A DNA stretch of 64,000 nucleotides from Pachypanchax playfairii (taxonomy: Eukaryota > Chordata > Actinopteri > Cyprinodontiformes > Aplocheilidae): contig SSNP01000044.1 of the NCBI GenBank assembly GCA_006937955.1, forward strand, positions 781,857 through 845,856. Direction: 5' to 3'. Every line of letters begins with the position of its first letter. Within the stretch, counting starts at the first letter, position 1. A program made the position numbers and the translations under genes. Below the pieces are notes generated by a model. That model had not been told where the DNA came from, searched no databases, and worked only from the letters and a program-made list of their open reading frames with translations. Below are positions 1 to 13,759 of the stretch, piece by piece.

Positions 1-699
1 CCAGGAATAGTTCAGTTTATGTGGTCTTTCACCTTTACATGTCAACACCAGACCTGGAGATGAACACGGAAATGGAAAAACTGGATTTCACTGTACAAAC
101 TGCTGTTTATGTTCATATTTCAGTGGCTGGACCAATTTGGACTATTATTAAGTAAAGGATCCCAAGAGTTTATTCAGCAACAATTTATCTGCTAAATCAA
201 CAACATTTTCAATGTATCAACTGAAAATCAACAAAATCTTGATCAGGTAGTGACTTTATAAGCTGCAACTTATTCAAATAACCAAGTTTGACAAGCTTAA
301 ATCTAATTTCTCAAATTAAGTTTTGCAGTACTGCAAAATAATATTTGAAGGATTGTTTTTTTTTTACTGCTGATATAAAAAAATAAAAGTGGAATCAAAA
401 CAAACTGTTCTCACTTTTTTTCTAAAATTTCAAACATCTATTTTCAGTCAAAATTTATGACTGTAGAATATCAAGAAAGAACTCTGAAAAACCTAATTCA
501 TATAAAATGACACCACACAAATCCTCATGAATCAATTATCACACAAATGATAAACAGCTATGCTTAAGTGGCTAATCGTGTAATCGCAAAAACCTACTTA
601 ACCCCCAACCCTGGTGAATATTCATTGGACACTGTGTTGTGGAGCCCAGAAGCTGCTGAACTCCCTTCTCAGCCTCCGTCCTGCACTCTTCATGAAGAA

Positions 700-1080
700 G
701 CTATTATATTTGCAGGGCGCAATTAATCCATTTCTCTCCTTGCTTGACAGGCTCAAAATATTTATTAGAGCTGGACTGCGCTGACAGGCCATGCTTATCT
801 TTTACCGGTGGCTTTACAATGGCCTGTGTCAAACGTATGTTTGTCACGTACTTCTTTATTGATTAGCTGCCAGATTCACTTGAAATAATTAAGATTATTT
901 TACATATTTATAAACCTGACTGCCACGGCGGCTACTTAATTTTCCATTAGTAAAATGCAGTCTATTAAGTGTACCATGAGGGCTGCAGGGGAGGTAAGGG
1001 GAAATGAGTAATCACTATAATCGTAGACAGAAAGACAATAACCACGCCGTAAAAGCCAGGGTTTTATGACTTGTTCTGGC
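700..1080. promoter_or_regulatory. Candidate conserved noncoding element, intron 4
   Basis: Complex, repeat-free sequence with two TGACAG (MEIS/TGIF-type) sites at 745 and 782, TTTATTAG at 761, ATAATTAAG near 885 and TTAATTTTCCATTAG near 936. No coding frame. Conservation is inferred from composition only. Confidence 0.35.
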
Positions 1081-1166
1081 AATGCTATCTCTTATCACAA
1101 GTCATATTGGCTACACCGCTCACAGATAAGGACACACTTACACAGTGATGGCTGCCCTCCCTTTTA

Positions 1167-1185
1167 TGTGTGTGTGTGTGTGTGT
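1167..1185. repeat. (TG)n microsatellite
   Basis: A 19-bp TG run ending a candidate conserved block. Confidence 0.9.
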
Positions 1186-2359
1186 CAGTATGTATGTCTG
1201 TCTGCAGTTGACATTTCCCAAACCCCAGCAGATATAGGCTGAAGAAGTCCCAATAGACTGACTAGTGGAAAATAGAGACTTGAGAAGTGCAGTACATAGT
1301 CTGCATACTTTGGCTCCACTGAATGCTTTATCAATACGGAGGGCTGCAAAAATTGGTTTGGCCGGGAAGAGAAGCAGGAATTCTGTGACCCAGGCATAGA
1401 TTTTCTGTGTTTAATGTGAAAAATGAGCAATAAAGAAAACATAAAAGTAATAATTTTTCTTCAAGGTCTCACCTCCAATCTGTGCTAAGGAATAGTGGTC
1501 AGTCCCAAGAGGACACATAAAGACCACGGTGTCCTCACAATGTCACTGTCCAACTTCAAAGGCTAATGTTCTACCTCCCAATGCTGAGGATGTTTTATGG
1601 GTTTGTAAAACAATGAAGAGATTGCGCCGGAAAACGGGGTGAAAAAAAAATCAGTCCTGATTATCTGAGATCGTAGTTTGCAGGAGATCTGTAGAATATT
1701 ACATCACATAGTAAAAACAATAGTTTTTAAGGGTAAATTAAATACAACTCTACTCGTCCTCATTTTTAATTGGACAAAATAAATGTATTTTTGTTCTAGT
1801 AGATTATTATTTAAACATATTAGTGTTTTGTAATACATTTGTTCCAGATTTCACCACTACAAAGAGCATATTATAATGACATATTTAAATTATCAGTTTA
1901 ACTATAAATAAATGTAATTTGGGAACAGACAGTATAATTAAAATAAAAGTTTTTCAGTTTTGTTACATAATTTTGTTAGTCTGATTAAATAAAATAGTTT
2001 TTCTTCACATAGTACTAAAAAGCCAAAAACTCAACTCTGCTGCTCAACGCAAACATGTACTTTCCTTACAAATCTGGAACCATTTAAGGGAAATAATTAG
2101 ATGATAATAATCTGTCAGTATTCGATTTATTGTCAAGAAGCTTTGCTCCAACAAAGAAATACATACACTCATTTATGTATGCTTTTTTTTTTCCACAGAC
2201 AACTTGCCTATAATTATTTTTTTTATCCAAACACATTGTTCTTTGATTCAACTTGTATTAATTTTTGTATTGTATTAATTTTTTTGTTGTTGTAATATTT
2301 AATTAATGTCTGTTATCTTAGAGCAGAGGGAGTAGGTACAATTTCATTGTTTGTTTTAA

Positions 2360-2951
2360 AAAGGCAATTTCACACAAATTTCAGGACTTTGTGGTTATTT
2401 CTTAAGTATTTACCAGTAATATGAAACATTTTATATCTAAAAAACGTCAGGAAACACTGATTAACAGACCTTTCAATCTGTTGGCATTAAAATTCGGGTG
2501 GTTCCGGCTCCTTCCGTCAGGCTGCTTCGACTGCTTCGTCAGCAGCTCGTTCATATTCATTATTCAAATTTGCTGGACTCTGATTGGCTAACAAACTAGC
2601 CTATGAGAGCAAGGTATACTGTTTCCTGCCCCGCTGTGCATGGCCACGTCAGATGTCGTGTCTTCCTGCTACGTCTTATGCTAACAGCCTTTAGCCAGCA
2701 GCATGCTAGGCGTAGTTTGAACTGCAGGAGCTGCTGAATACTAACGAACACAGGAGTTGTGATGAAACAGATACAGGCTGTTCGAACTCGGGAGAACTCG
2801 GGTTTTATCGCCACCTGCGTAGTTTGAGAGATAAAAACTGAAAGAGAAGTTGTTGACCTGTTTTCACACCCACTATGAAGGTAAGAACACCTGTGGAGCT
2901 AAAATATTCAACAGAAACCTCAGAAAAACTGTTTTTAATGGAAGGGTCTCT
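2360..2951 (+). mobile_element. TTAA-flanked nonautonomous element, copy 1 (~592 bp)
   Basis: First of five copies of one family. It is bounded by TTAA at 2356-2359 and 2952-2955; the ends read AAAGGCAATTTCACACAAAT and, inverted, AGAGACCCTTCC. The interior includes ACAAATTTCAGGACTTTGTG near the left, GATTGGCTAACAAACTAGCC in the middle and GTTGTTGACCTG near the right. There is no coding capacity. TTAA duplication with ends starting A-rA-GG resembles T2-type MITEs of the Kolobok superfamily; piggyBac also uses TTAA. The class assignment is inference. Confidence 0.75.
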
Positions 2952-3529
2952 TTAAAATTATACATCTGAAAATAGACACTTTGGAATTACTGGTACTTGA
3001 AAAAATGTAGAGAAAGTTAAACTCTAACAAGCTGTCAAAAATAAACAGTCAGACAGACAGTATGACAGACGGATAGATGGACTGATGGATGGACGGACAG
3101 ATAATGTCTTATTAATCTATTGATTTTCTTATGTTTAGTTTAACTGGGTTTCTAACATCTTCTGTCCCATCAGGTATGTATTAAATTTCCAAACAATTGA
3201 ATTGTTAAAATTGTTTTCTGTCTGTCTGTATTTCCAAAACTTAAACTCCATTTATTGATTGTCTTTCTCAAGTAAACCCTTGCTACTGCTGACATCAGTT
3301 ATAATATCAGTATGTAGCTCTGTTGACTTTCAAGGCTTTTGGCAGAGTGTTTCCGGGCTTCCACTTCATTATTCTAAAATCCCCCAGAATGCAGAGCAAC
3401 ACACGCTTGTGATTGATCTCAAAACCACTGATTTTATTTTCTTTTGAGGAAAATATTATGGATGGATCTAAACAAGGCATAATTGGCCAAACACATGGCA
3501 GCGCCTGACCTGCCAACAATCCAGACCGA

Positions 3530-3840
3530 CTCCCAAGGTTGGCTGCCTCCCTGGGAAATATTGTACATTAATTTCATTTAGTCTCCCCTCCAACATTCAA
3601 TGGTAGAAGTTAATTAAATTGCTTGTCCATTGTGTTCATCCACTTACAAAGTTAATGATATTGTGCCGGGGAATTAAAGAGCATTTTATAAAGCGCATGG
3701 GATGGAAGCTGGCAGGCACTACATTGCCCAGTTGAACCCTGTCAGTCGGTGGGCTTCTGGATCCTCTAATTAGCAGTGAAATGGATGCTTCCATCTGCCA
3801 ATTTCCTGCCACGCTCATCAGTCGTGCAGTCGCTCCTCTA
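3530..3840. promoter_or_regulatory. Candidate conserved noncoding element, intron 4
   Basis: Contains GTTAATTAAATTGC (3609), TCCATTGTG (SOX-like, 3627) and CTCTAATTAGCAG (3765) in unique sequence without a reading frame. Confidence 0.33.
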
Positions 3841-4254
3841 ACCTGCCCAGCAAAAGAGTCTAAAGCAATAAAACCATCACAGCAATGACATTCATCAAAA
3901 AAAGAAGAAAAAAAGAAAAATAATGTGAATACGAGTCTACATGATACGCTAGACTTTTAAAGCGCATCAATATAATGCTTTTTTTTTCTTATTCTGACCA
4001 CATCATTGGCATCTTCAGCGTTATTCTGATGGAAGAGTTTGATAACTTTGTTAAAAATGTTTGATACGTACAGTAATAGCAAATTGTTTCTGTTTTCAGA
4101 AAAGTGCTTTAAATAAATGTCTATGGAAAAAGCAATAAGGATGAAAAGTGGTGGTGCAAATTTTGATGTAACACATGCTGCACGTCACTCTTGTGGTAAT
4201 TAATAAAAAAAATCATAGTCTAGTAATTTTCAAAAAGGGTAGTAGTGTCTCGTT

Positions 4255-4500
4255 TGGTGGAGGGAATGATTAACGCTCCTGCTTTTTTCTTCTGCATATT
4301 TACTAATACCACATTGCTTCTTCAGCAGCTTTTAACGAGCTCATAAAAACAGGATCAAAGTAAATGGGATTACACCTGTGGGGCCTGTGACAGGATTGAC
4401 CTTTTAATGAGGCTGTGCAAAGTCATCTTTTGCATGGCAGAATGGTTTATTTTCACAGCAAAATAAATCTGGCAAGTAAACTCCACCTCCATAGGAAAAA
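4255..4500. promoter_or_regulatory. Candidate conserved noncoding element, intron 4
   Basis: Unique sequence with AATGATTAACG, CTGTGACAGG and CTTTTAATGAGG motifs; no repeat or coding signal. Confidence 0.28.
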
Positions 4501-6399
4501 CTAATAAAATGTTTTTATATGTAAAATTCCAGTTCATACTGTTCAGCCCTTAAAAGATGCTTCTTGTTTGCAGTATGTTGCAAACAAAATCAACTGAACA
4601 ACAGGAAGTCTTTCTGCTCAGCTTCAAAAGTTTTATCACTGGAAATTTGAAGCGTTGTTTACAAAGGTTTTTATGAAAGATGCGTTCATATTAATCTGCC
4701 GTTCCCAACGAAATCTGGAGTTCATAAACAGGAGTTGGTACAGTTACAGTTCAACTCGCAATAGCAATTTGAGGCATTCTTGAGATTCTGAGGCTCAGAA
4801 ATTTGTGGAAAAGTTTGTAATTTTCAAGATGGTGATAATGCAAAGAAAACTCCAGCTGCACCGTCTACATCTTAACAATAAAAAGATCTGGTAGTTGTAG
4901 TTACTACTTTCATTCTGAAGCAGCAGGAGGACCTGGAGAGAAGAAGGCAATGCTAGTGGGGGGCAGTCATGGATCCAGAGGCGGTACCTGCAGATGGACC
5001 ATAACACCTTGGTAGAAGTGTTGCCTTATGTTGCCCCACTCATCATAATAAGTGTAATTTTCTGGAAACACTATTTCATTGTGGGTTTTTTTATTTACTT
5101 TTAAAACAAAAATTTGCAATCAGTTTTCTCCTTCAAAGCTTTACATGTGACTTTTATACATAAATGTCCATATAAATAATCCACGAACATCAGGAGTTCC
5201 TAAGGTGTTCGTATCACAGCCCTACACACAGAGACCATCAACCTGGATCACAAAGACCAGATTCTTATAAGGCTATTTGAGGAGGCTGTAGGAAATGGTC
5301 CAAAAATCATACACGTCATTGTGACCAAGGCTTAAAGAATGTCTCAGCCTTTTAAACAGTCTGTCTAAACAGTCTTTTATTTTTAAATAAAAGTTATTAC
5401 TTTTTCCTTTCTCAAATCATAGATGTTCTGTTAATATTTGATATCTAAAAGATCAGCAACAAGAAGATCTTCACTATATTTATTTAATAACCATACTTGC
5501 TTTAGTATTCTTTTTATTTGTTTACATTTTTTTAAGAATGCTGTAGCATATAAATGTATCATGAACGGAAATGTGAAATATGTTCTGATGTGCTGAACGT
5601 GTTGTTCACAGGACAAAATTGATTGGCCAGTTTGGGCTGTGAATAGCAAGGATGGAGGAAAACCTGCAGAGCAGAAAAACTAAGTACATTAATCCTGATT
5701 TAAAAATAAACTGGTTTAGATATTTGTCAACATACTTGACAAGAAGACATGTTTAGTTTGATTCAGGTTTGGTTTCCTGTTTAGGACTTTTTCTTTTGAT
5801 GGCTGCCAGTCACGCACTGCTGACACTGACATCATGCAGTGTACATCATTCTTAATGTAAAGTAAGAGAGAAGAAAAAGACATGAGAGGGAAAATGGTGT
5901 AAATTAAATGTTTTGAATAGACACTGGCATATTTGTATTTAATGTGATGTTGTCTAGGTTTTAACACAACAAAATAAATTAGAGGGCATTTTGAAATAAA
6001 GACAGTCAGATTATAGATTATAGAGTAAGAAAATCCATTTAAAGGTCCCTTAACCTTTTGATTTACACTATGCCCATTTCGTTCATGATAATCAAGTTCA
6101 AATGTAAAAAAATTAAATCCAATTACAGTCTATAAGGGAGTAAGATGCATGGACAAATATGCAGGCTTGAACATTTATTTATTTAAAAAAGAGAGAAGCA
6201 ATGCCAAAGATATCTAAGGTTCTAAGGCATCTCTCTGTTAACAAGGTCAACTTTTCAACAGTAAGTGCATCAGACATCTGAAATTGGACATGAAAAGGCT
6301 TTTCTTCCTTCCCTGCAAGAAAGAGGTCTTCTAAAAGCAATCTTCCAAAAACTCGTTGATCACGGAGGCCAGCATAAAAAATCCCTTTCTTTCAATGAA

Positions 6400-7010
6400 C
6401 TTTCTTGATTTGCTTGACAAAATCATCAATTAATAGGGAATACAAAGATGATAAATATTTCACTTATTAGATTGTTCCATAAGATGAAAAATCAAAGTTT
6501 GGACAATTGAGATAGCCATTAGTAATTAAAATGACAATCCCTCGTTTCCATTTTCTTGGCCCCCCACTTGCTTGCCAAAGCCATTATTCAATTGTTTCAG
6601 ATGTCGGGGATACAAAGTCTTTAATATACTTATGCTCATTAATGTAAATCATATTTGGCTATGGATGTCCAATAATCAAAAAGAATATTTCAACTTGTAA
6701 TTTCCCCATCTATAAAAGCATTCCCATTAAGGAGGGAGGCCCGTGGAAATGACAGGTCTCGAAGCCCATTGATTTTAATTTTTTTTTTTTATCCCTGCAT
6801 TTTGGAAAGGCTGCTAATGTTGTCATGGACTGTTCATCAATCTATATTTTTATCTGATTCAATAATGTGCCTATTCATGCGGCCTCATTTGTGAAAGAAT
6901 TGATTCAATTAGGATTGCACAGGCTGTAGGGAGACTGGAAGCAACGTAATTTTAACTGATTACTGGAGTTAAAAGAGTTTGAAAAGTTTTGTGATTGAAT
7001 GCACAGCTTG
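6400..7010. promoter_or_regulatory. Candidate conserved noncoding element, intron 4
   Basis: A long unique block with AACAATTG-like, CTCATTAATGTAAATCATAT, CCATTAAGGAGG and TTCAATTAGGATTG homeodomain-type motifs. Among the strongest by eye. Confidence 0.38.
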
Positions 7011-8849
7011 TTTTCTAAATGCAGTTTTTACAATTTTCTTTTACATTAAGCAAAGCTGAGCCATTGTACACAAAAAGGTTTATTTTTGAGGTGACGTCTG
7101 TTGCAGGAGCACCTTTTATTTTATTTTTTATAGAGCAGATTAAATTGTCTCCGAGCAGCAAAATTTATCAGCATCTTTTCAGGGAGAGTTTGGATTGTTT
7201 ACTCAAGCGGCCTTGTAATAATAAAGCAGCATCCTTGTGCAGGTATTATTGTGGAAAAATCATTTACCGAGAATCAAAGTGAGTTGAATAGAAAAAGGTT
7301 TAATAATAATTTTATGTATGAAAATGAGAGCAGTTATAAAAAAGCATCTGGAGGAGGCTCTGAGATGAAGTCGCTATGCGTTCCCTTTTATAGTGTGTCT
7401 GTGTGATCAGACCACTAGCATTCCAGCTGTTCAGGAAGGACAAATGAGGGTAACAACAAGCTGGTTTTACCAGTCTAGTCTAAACTACCTGTGAAGAATG
7501 CCTTGTGCCATCTCTGTAGCAAACCCAGAACATCTCCTGCAGTATTTAGCAGTTCCCTGTAATAAAATATATTACACATGTGAAAATAACATATTGAGAA
7601 AGGCTACATTTCTCTGCACCAAGAGCCCTTCCTCCTCCCTTAGCAAAAACACAACTCTTCTTAAATGAGGGCATCATCATCTAAATCATGAGTCATCCCA
7701 TGAAACATCTATAAAATATGACAGCTTCCAGCATCTGGCATGGGTATAATGGACAGTGAAATACATCATCTCGGTGGACACGACCATTCAAGAGTGTCGT
7801 AGCTTTCGAAAGCTCAGGCCAACCAGTCACCCCATCAGAAGAGAGGGTTCAGTTTTAAGGTTGTGCTCAGAAAAATCATTTTTTCCCCCTGGGATGTATG
7901 AATTAAGCAGCTTTATGTCTGTGTGCTGTCTGGGGTATGAGCAGAGGCGTTCTCAGAGCACAACAGTGACCACGGGACCGTGAAGCTTTAGAGGAGTCTG
8001 CAGAAACACACGCAGTGACTCGTCTCAGTCTAAGACGCCCGTCCGGTGCCTCTTTGTGGCCTTCTTTGTCTTTATGTAAAAACCAATGCTCTCCAATGAT
8101 GTGTTATGTAAAATTCCCAGAGGCTTGATTTAAATGGTTGGATATCCTCCATGCTAGCTTAGTTATACTCCAGTGCATCGCTCCTTAGAGCACATGGACG
8201 CTGCATGAAAAGCAAATGTAAATGCAGTCTCAGCTTCTTAGATAACAAGAAATTATGTCATGCTTTTTTTCTCTCTTATTGTATTATTATAATAATAAAT
8301 AAAAAGAAGGACTTTTCTTGCGCAGATGTTTCTTTTTTTTATCCATACAATCACAGCATCCGTTTTTTTCTTCTTCTTCGCTGCATCTTTAAAGACACAG
8401 GTTTAAGAAGTGAGGGAGCAGAGGTCCTGTGCCAAGATCAGGAGTGGCAGCAAACCCATGTCTGCTCTCCTGTAAATATCACACCCACAGAAATGTGGAA
8501 AGAAAGGGGGATTTGGAGTGGCCCATGCAGGTCTGCTCAAGTCTCACCAGTCGCCACTTTGAGTGCTCAACAGATGAGCAGGCGGAACTGTATTTATTAT
8601 CTATACATGAGCAAGAAAAGCATACGTAGTTCTGAATGTGTGCTATTTATGTGTAATTCTGAACAAGTAATATAATTTAATTTTTCCCTAAAGACTGCTC
8701 AGTGTATCAACATGTGGGATTTTACAACTTGTAGTGTTCATATATCTGAAATCTGAAGACTGAAATGAAAGATCAGCATTCAGATCTGTAACATTCTGAG
8801 GACTGTTTAACTTCTGCTCAGCCAAAGATTGCTTTGAAAAGATTTTTTT

Positions 8850-9180
8850 TCCCTTTTCAGAAATTTAATTAGGTTGTTAAAATTAAGAGCTTGAATACGG
8901 AAAGAGCATAACGTCCAATTTAATTAGAAAGCCCTTTAATGAGTTGGTAATTATCTACAGCACAGTGCACACAGAGCGCCATTGAGGCTTGAACTTGTGC
9001 AGGGACCCTATTGACTGGGGCACCCTTTGTGGTAGATTAGTTCCCACTTGCAAGACATTATTTGCTGAAATATGGTTATGCTTTGCTTTATACCATGATA
9101 AGAGACCATTTGGATATGTCCTCGGGGTCAAGGCCGAGGTTTGGACTGTCAAACTCAGTGATTGTGTAACTTCTTCATAA
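8850..9180. promoter_or_regulatory. Candidate conserved noncoding element, intron 4
   Basis: Repeated TTTAATTAG sites (8866 and 8919), CTTTAATGAG and CATGATAAGAG (GATA-type) in unique sequence. Confidence 0.36.
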
Positions 9181-11835
9181 AAATAACCAAATGCTGTAGC
9201 TGATAAAAGTTTAAGGTCTCATGTGATGTGAAAATCCAACACGTGACCTGTCGAAGAATCAGCCTTTAAAAAGAGTTATTTACCTGAAGATGAAACAATA
9301 TGAAACTAGATCAACCAATCAGACAAACCAGGGCGTGAGCAGGTAAACAGGTTTCAAAAACTGTTGTAGATACATTTTAATTTGTGTATAAAATAAAATA
9401 TTGATGAATTCTCATCGACCGCCAGCTCCACCATCAAGCAAATGCACTGTAAGTTTCATCATCTAGAGTCTAGTGGTCCTGCTGTTGTGTGTTGCCTTCA
9501 GAACCGCCCCTCATCTGCTGAAGCCAGTCTGCACCTGACCTCAGCAACCTTTACAGTGACTGAATTTATTTTCCTAGAAAAAAATCAATTGGCCACAGTG
9601 TATGACAAGGAGACAGGCCCTCATTATTACACTGAGCAGGACACACCTTCTGATTGACAGTGTTACCACAAGGTGGTGGCTAGACAGAAAAAAAGACTCA
9701 TTTCCTTCCCTGGACGAGTCTTTCCAAATAAGCTAGCACATGTAATATTTATTAACGTTACATAATGAGGCTTAAAGACAAGCTGAGGAATTATTTTTCC
9801 TGTTGATAATAAGGAGAAAGCATACAAGAACATTTTGAGTACAAATTTGGAATTTGTGTGTTTAGGCTTTAAAACAGGGATATAAAGCATTCAGTCAAGG
9901 GCAAAAAGGGTGTATGAGTGCAAATTCAAAGCCATGTGCAGTTTTATTTTTATTTCCCTATTTAAGAGCTGGCTGGCTGAACAAACTGGCAAATATTCCT
10001 CAAAATCAGATTAGGAAATTATGAGTCTGATAATCAAGTGCCTGTCTAACTTTAAAGTTTTTTCTTCCTATTTACTAATGAAGAGTAAGTAAAAAGTGAT
10101 TAAATAGTAGGTAAAGGCTAGCAATGTGCTTTATGAGCTATTAATATGCAGTACATAACATTACATGACAATAATATTGGCTGGACGTTTAAAGATTTAA
10201 CTAAATTGTCCACAGTGGGCAGAATTTAGAGTAATGACATATAAAGAGGAGAAGCAGGTGCTGCATGTAAAGCATGTGATGTCATTACTCTGCCAACAAA
10301 CTGGGGACTGCGAGTCCAAAGTGGGAGGTGAAGTGACAGAGTATTTTGGGTTTCAAATGGTCTATGTGTTTAAAATGTGCTGCACAATACCTGCTAATTC
10401 TATTAAGTGCTCCTGCGGTATGGCTGTGTGGTTCTGGGTTGATGTAAATGGACGGCTGGTTGACTAAACAATGCAATAGCATTAGAATAAGGTGATTGGA
10501 TGACAGAGTGGGGTAGAGGGCCCCAGCCCAGCCACCCTCAGGCCGTGCCAAGTCCATTATGTGTATTGGAGGCATCTTGATATCCGTCATGAGTAGTCAG
10601 CCCAGAGAGAGAAGAGGTTGTTGTTTTGTTTAGCCTTCATTGTCAAGATGGCTTCCACCTCGCAACACCCAGGTGCAGGTAATGCAATCGTTTAAGCTTC
10701 TCACAATCAGACCCCCTCTGTTTAGTAAATACGCACTGGGGCCTTTAAGTTGTTTTCAAAACCTGCAACTGATTGAAGGGCAAACAAAAACTTTATCCCA
10801 AAGCTGTTTTTGTCATAAAGTCTCTGCTCATGTTACCAGAAAATATCTTCAGTAAAGGTTCAGATCTGCAGCGATTCTAAGTTTTCTTTACGTGTTGAGA
10901 GAAAATTTCAATGGAAGTTTCTCCATCCACACAAAGCACAGAAAGAAGCTAACACGTCGTCTACATCCGCTTACTACGTCACAGCTAACGTCAACCGAGT
11001 TTTAGGCTACTGTGGTCCTACAAATCAAGTGCTTTATCAGTTTAACTTGTTATATGTTGTCAAATTTCTTTTGCTGTAGTAATAAGGAGTTATGTTTCAT
11101 CAAATGCAGCAGAATGAGATCAAACTTTCTTTAAAGCAGTACTAAATAACTTTTCCGCAGCCGTGTCTCAGACAACCAGTGCTGGAACCGGTGTTCTGTT
11201 GAAATATGCTACCTGTTGAGATGTGTTGAGACCTGTTGCCTCTGCCTCAGAGCTCACAAGACTACTCTCACTTTGCCATCTGGTCTGTTTGCTAGCTATC
11301 ACACCTGTGTCTATTGGTCAGTATACACATTTTCAGGTTTTTCGGTGTTACCAGCTTGATCCTCATTCTCCCCTTGACTATCCTGGTCTCCCATTAATCC
11401 AGATTTGCACTCAGTCAGAACTCAATCCAAGTTTTTGATCTTGATTCTGAGTAATAAAAGATCTTAGTGGTTCCCACAACAGGCCCACCCCCTCCTCTGT
11501 GTCCCGGATTAACTCCTTCATCTCATCTAAACAAGGGACCATAACGCAACTGACAAAATAAATCCATTTTAGACATTTTTAGAAGGGATTTATTTGTGTT
11601 GTGTAATATCTTTAAGTTTCCTCTGAACAAGTGAACTTTATCCTTCTGAAAAGCCTGAAAGTCTGGTCAGATAAGACAGTTTCAAAGACATGCCAACCAT
11701 TCAGTATCAGCTGTTCACAGTTGTTGGCAAATTATTAGAAAATAGAAAAGTCCAACACACCATAAGCAATACCAACATATAAAATTCTTTGTCTCAATAT
11801 ATTTTTAGCATTACCAAATTCAAATATCTTAGAAA

Positions 11836-12303
11836 CAGTGTTTGGAATGTTACTTTAAAAAGGTAATTAGTTATAGTTACTCACAACTTGTTTCAAAAAG
11901 TAATTGAGTGTGTGTAGCCACAGTTTATTTGACCAATTCATAGTAAAGCACTGCCTTTTACGTTCACTAACGATAACAGCGTTGTAACATTGGAAATTGT
12001 AATTAATTTGATTATTCAATTACTGAAAATCCAACCACAATGCGTTACACCAGGGGTGTCAAACTCCAGGCCTCGAGGGCCACTATCCTGCATGTTTTAG
12101 ATGTTTCCCTGTTTCAACACACCTGATTTAAATCCTCTGTATTTCAACAAGTCCTTCAGAAGCCTGTTAACGACTTGTTCATTTGAATCAGGTGTGTTGA
12201 AACAGGGAAACATCTAAAACATGCAGGATAGTGGCCCTCGAGGCCTGGAGTTTGACACCCCTGCGTTACACTGTTACTTTAAATGGCATTATTCCAAACA
12301 CTG
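11836..12303. mobile_element. hAT-type MITE with a second hAT MITE inside
   Basis: The ends CAGTGTTTGGAATGTTACTT and, inverted, CAGTGTTTGGAATAATGCC are inverted repeats. Both flanks are CTTAGAAA (11828-11835 and 12304-12311), a perfect 8-bp target duplication as expected for hAT. Without the inner insertion the element would be about 247 bp. No coding capacity. Confidence 0.85.
12051..12263. mobile_element. Palindromic hAT-type MITE (213 bp)
   Basis: A near-perfect foldback. Each arm starts CAGGGGTGTCAAACTC and continues for roughly 90 bp (GGCCTCGAGGGCCACTATCC, then GATGTTTCCCTGTTTCAACA), with a short unpaired centre near 12150. An exact 8-bp duplication CGTTACAC flanks it (12043-12050 and 12264-12271). 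Inserted in the hAT MITE at 11836-12303. Confidence 0.92.
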
Positions 12304-12408
12304 CTTAGAAAATACTGTATTCAGACCAGCAATTAAAAATGATTTTCCTTTACTTGATAATCCCACTGTGAATCCAAACTAAAGTATAGATTTACTGTGT
12401 TGTAACTA

Positions 12409-13096
12409 CAGTAGTTGACGGTTATATGCACAACACGCTTATATGCACAAAACTGCTGGGCACGTTCCTGCGTCATAGAGAATCCATACGCTTATATGCA
12501 CAGCTCCAATGCTCATATGCACAAAACATTTGGAGGTACAGTATCATACATGCATCTCACTAAATCTTGCTGTTTCTCACTAGTTATTTGACTGTGTACC
12601 TCCTCTGGTGTTCTCACACACACTCTCACTGTTTGGTGTGTGGAACTAGACTGCTCTGGCGTTTACACATGCACGCGTGTCTGGTGTGTCTGGCTGAAGC
12701 TGTCAGACGGTCGCCAAAAAATAATCACCGACTTCTTCAGTGTGAAATCGTGTCACATGTAACATTTGTTATAGTTTTTATTGCACCATCTGATATAGAA
12801 AACCGTTCTGTTCTGTTACTAGCTGTAACTTAATCTGTGTCGTTACCGTCGCGTCCAAACGCGCGTATCTGGTGCATCTGTTACCAGTGTTATATTGGAT
12901 CCGCTCTACGAGTATATAACTCTGTCTGTCTGAGAGTTTTATTCTTCTAATATATTGTAATTGCATTATTAAATCATTTCCAATTATCTGTTATCAATAC
13001 CGAACACTACTACCCGTGTTTACAGTCCAAATGACCACCGCTTATATGCACAAAACTGCTGGGCACCGAGGTAGTGCATATAACTGTTGTCCACTG
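12409..13096. mobile_element. pogo/Tigger-like nonautonomous element, copy 1 (688 bp)
   Basis: The ends CAGTAGTTGACGGTTATATG and, inverted, CAGTGGACAACAGTTATATG lie between TA dinucleotides (12407-12408 and 13097-13098). The motif TTATATGCACA recurs at 12422, 12440, 12491 and 13042, with a CATATGCACA variant at 12515, often followed by AAACTGCTGGGCA. These are likely transposase binding sites. No transposase frame is left. Class is inferred from the TA duplication and CAG ends. Confidence 0.75.
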
Positions 13097-13306
13097 TACT
13101 TACTTTGCTCCAAGGACTTGCTACTGTATAACGTAACTGAACTCTAACGAAGAGCCAGTCACACCTGTAGTTGTTAGAGTGTGTTCACTGAACATGGTAC
13201 GTCACCTAAATCCCCTAAATATCCACCTTATGGGACAAAAACAACAGTTTCTATCAAAACTTTGAATAATTCCAACACCAAATTCCGTGTAAATGCCTGC
13301 CATTAA

Positions 13307-13759
13307 AGCCGCAATCCAGAGTTTTTTCTCAGAGGGCAGCACCTTTAAGTCCCACCCATCTGTTTCCGTGATATGATAGCAAAGCGTTGGCTGTAAAATG
13401 TGCAAGCGTTCCACCCTTATTACAATGGACACTTCATGGGTAAGTTGCATTTATACAATTTATCTGTTTATTTATTTATTTTAATTGTTTCGGTTTCACA
13501 TGTTTTCACAGTGTTGTAAACAACTCAAAAACGCCGGCTGGCCGTTGATTGAGAGGTGTAATATGTAGAATGCTATTGGTTAACACTGGGCAGTGCTCAG
13601 TGAAAATTAAATGTGCCTCTACGGGATCGGGGGGCTTTGAGAAAGAAAAAATGACATTTTTTCTACATTATACTACAGAACCGGGTCAGACTCTCACTTT
13701 TATGGAATTAAAAAAAAAAATCAAGCTGCTGAAAAGGGGAAAACTCCGGGATTGCAGCT
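13307..13759. mobile_element. Second TTAA-flanked MITE family, copy 1 (453 bp)
   Basis: Ends AGCCGCAATCCAGAGTTTTT and, inverted, AGCTGCAATCCCGGAGTTTT form inverted repeats. They are flanked by TTAA (13303-13306 and 13760-13763). No coding capacity beyond chance ORFs. A second copy is at 52289. Confidence 0.7.

Noticed and set aside
8205..8675. 156-aa ORF
   Set aside because: Low-complexity composition, no domain, no splice context; chance ORF.
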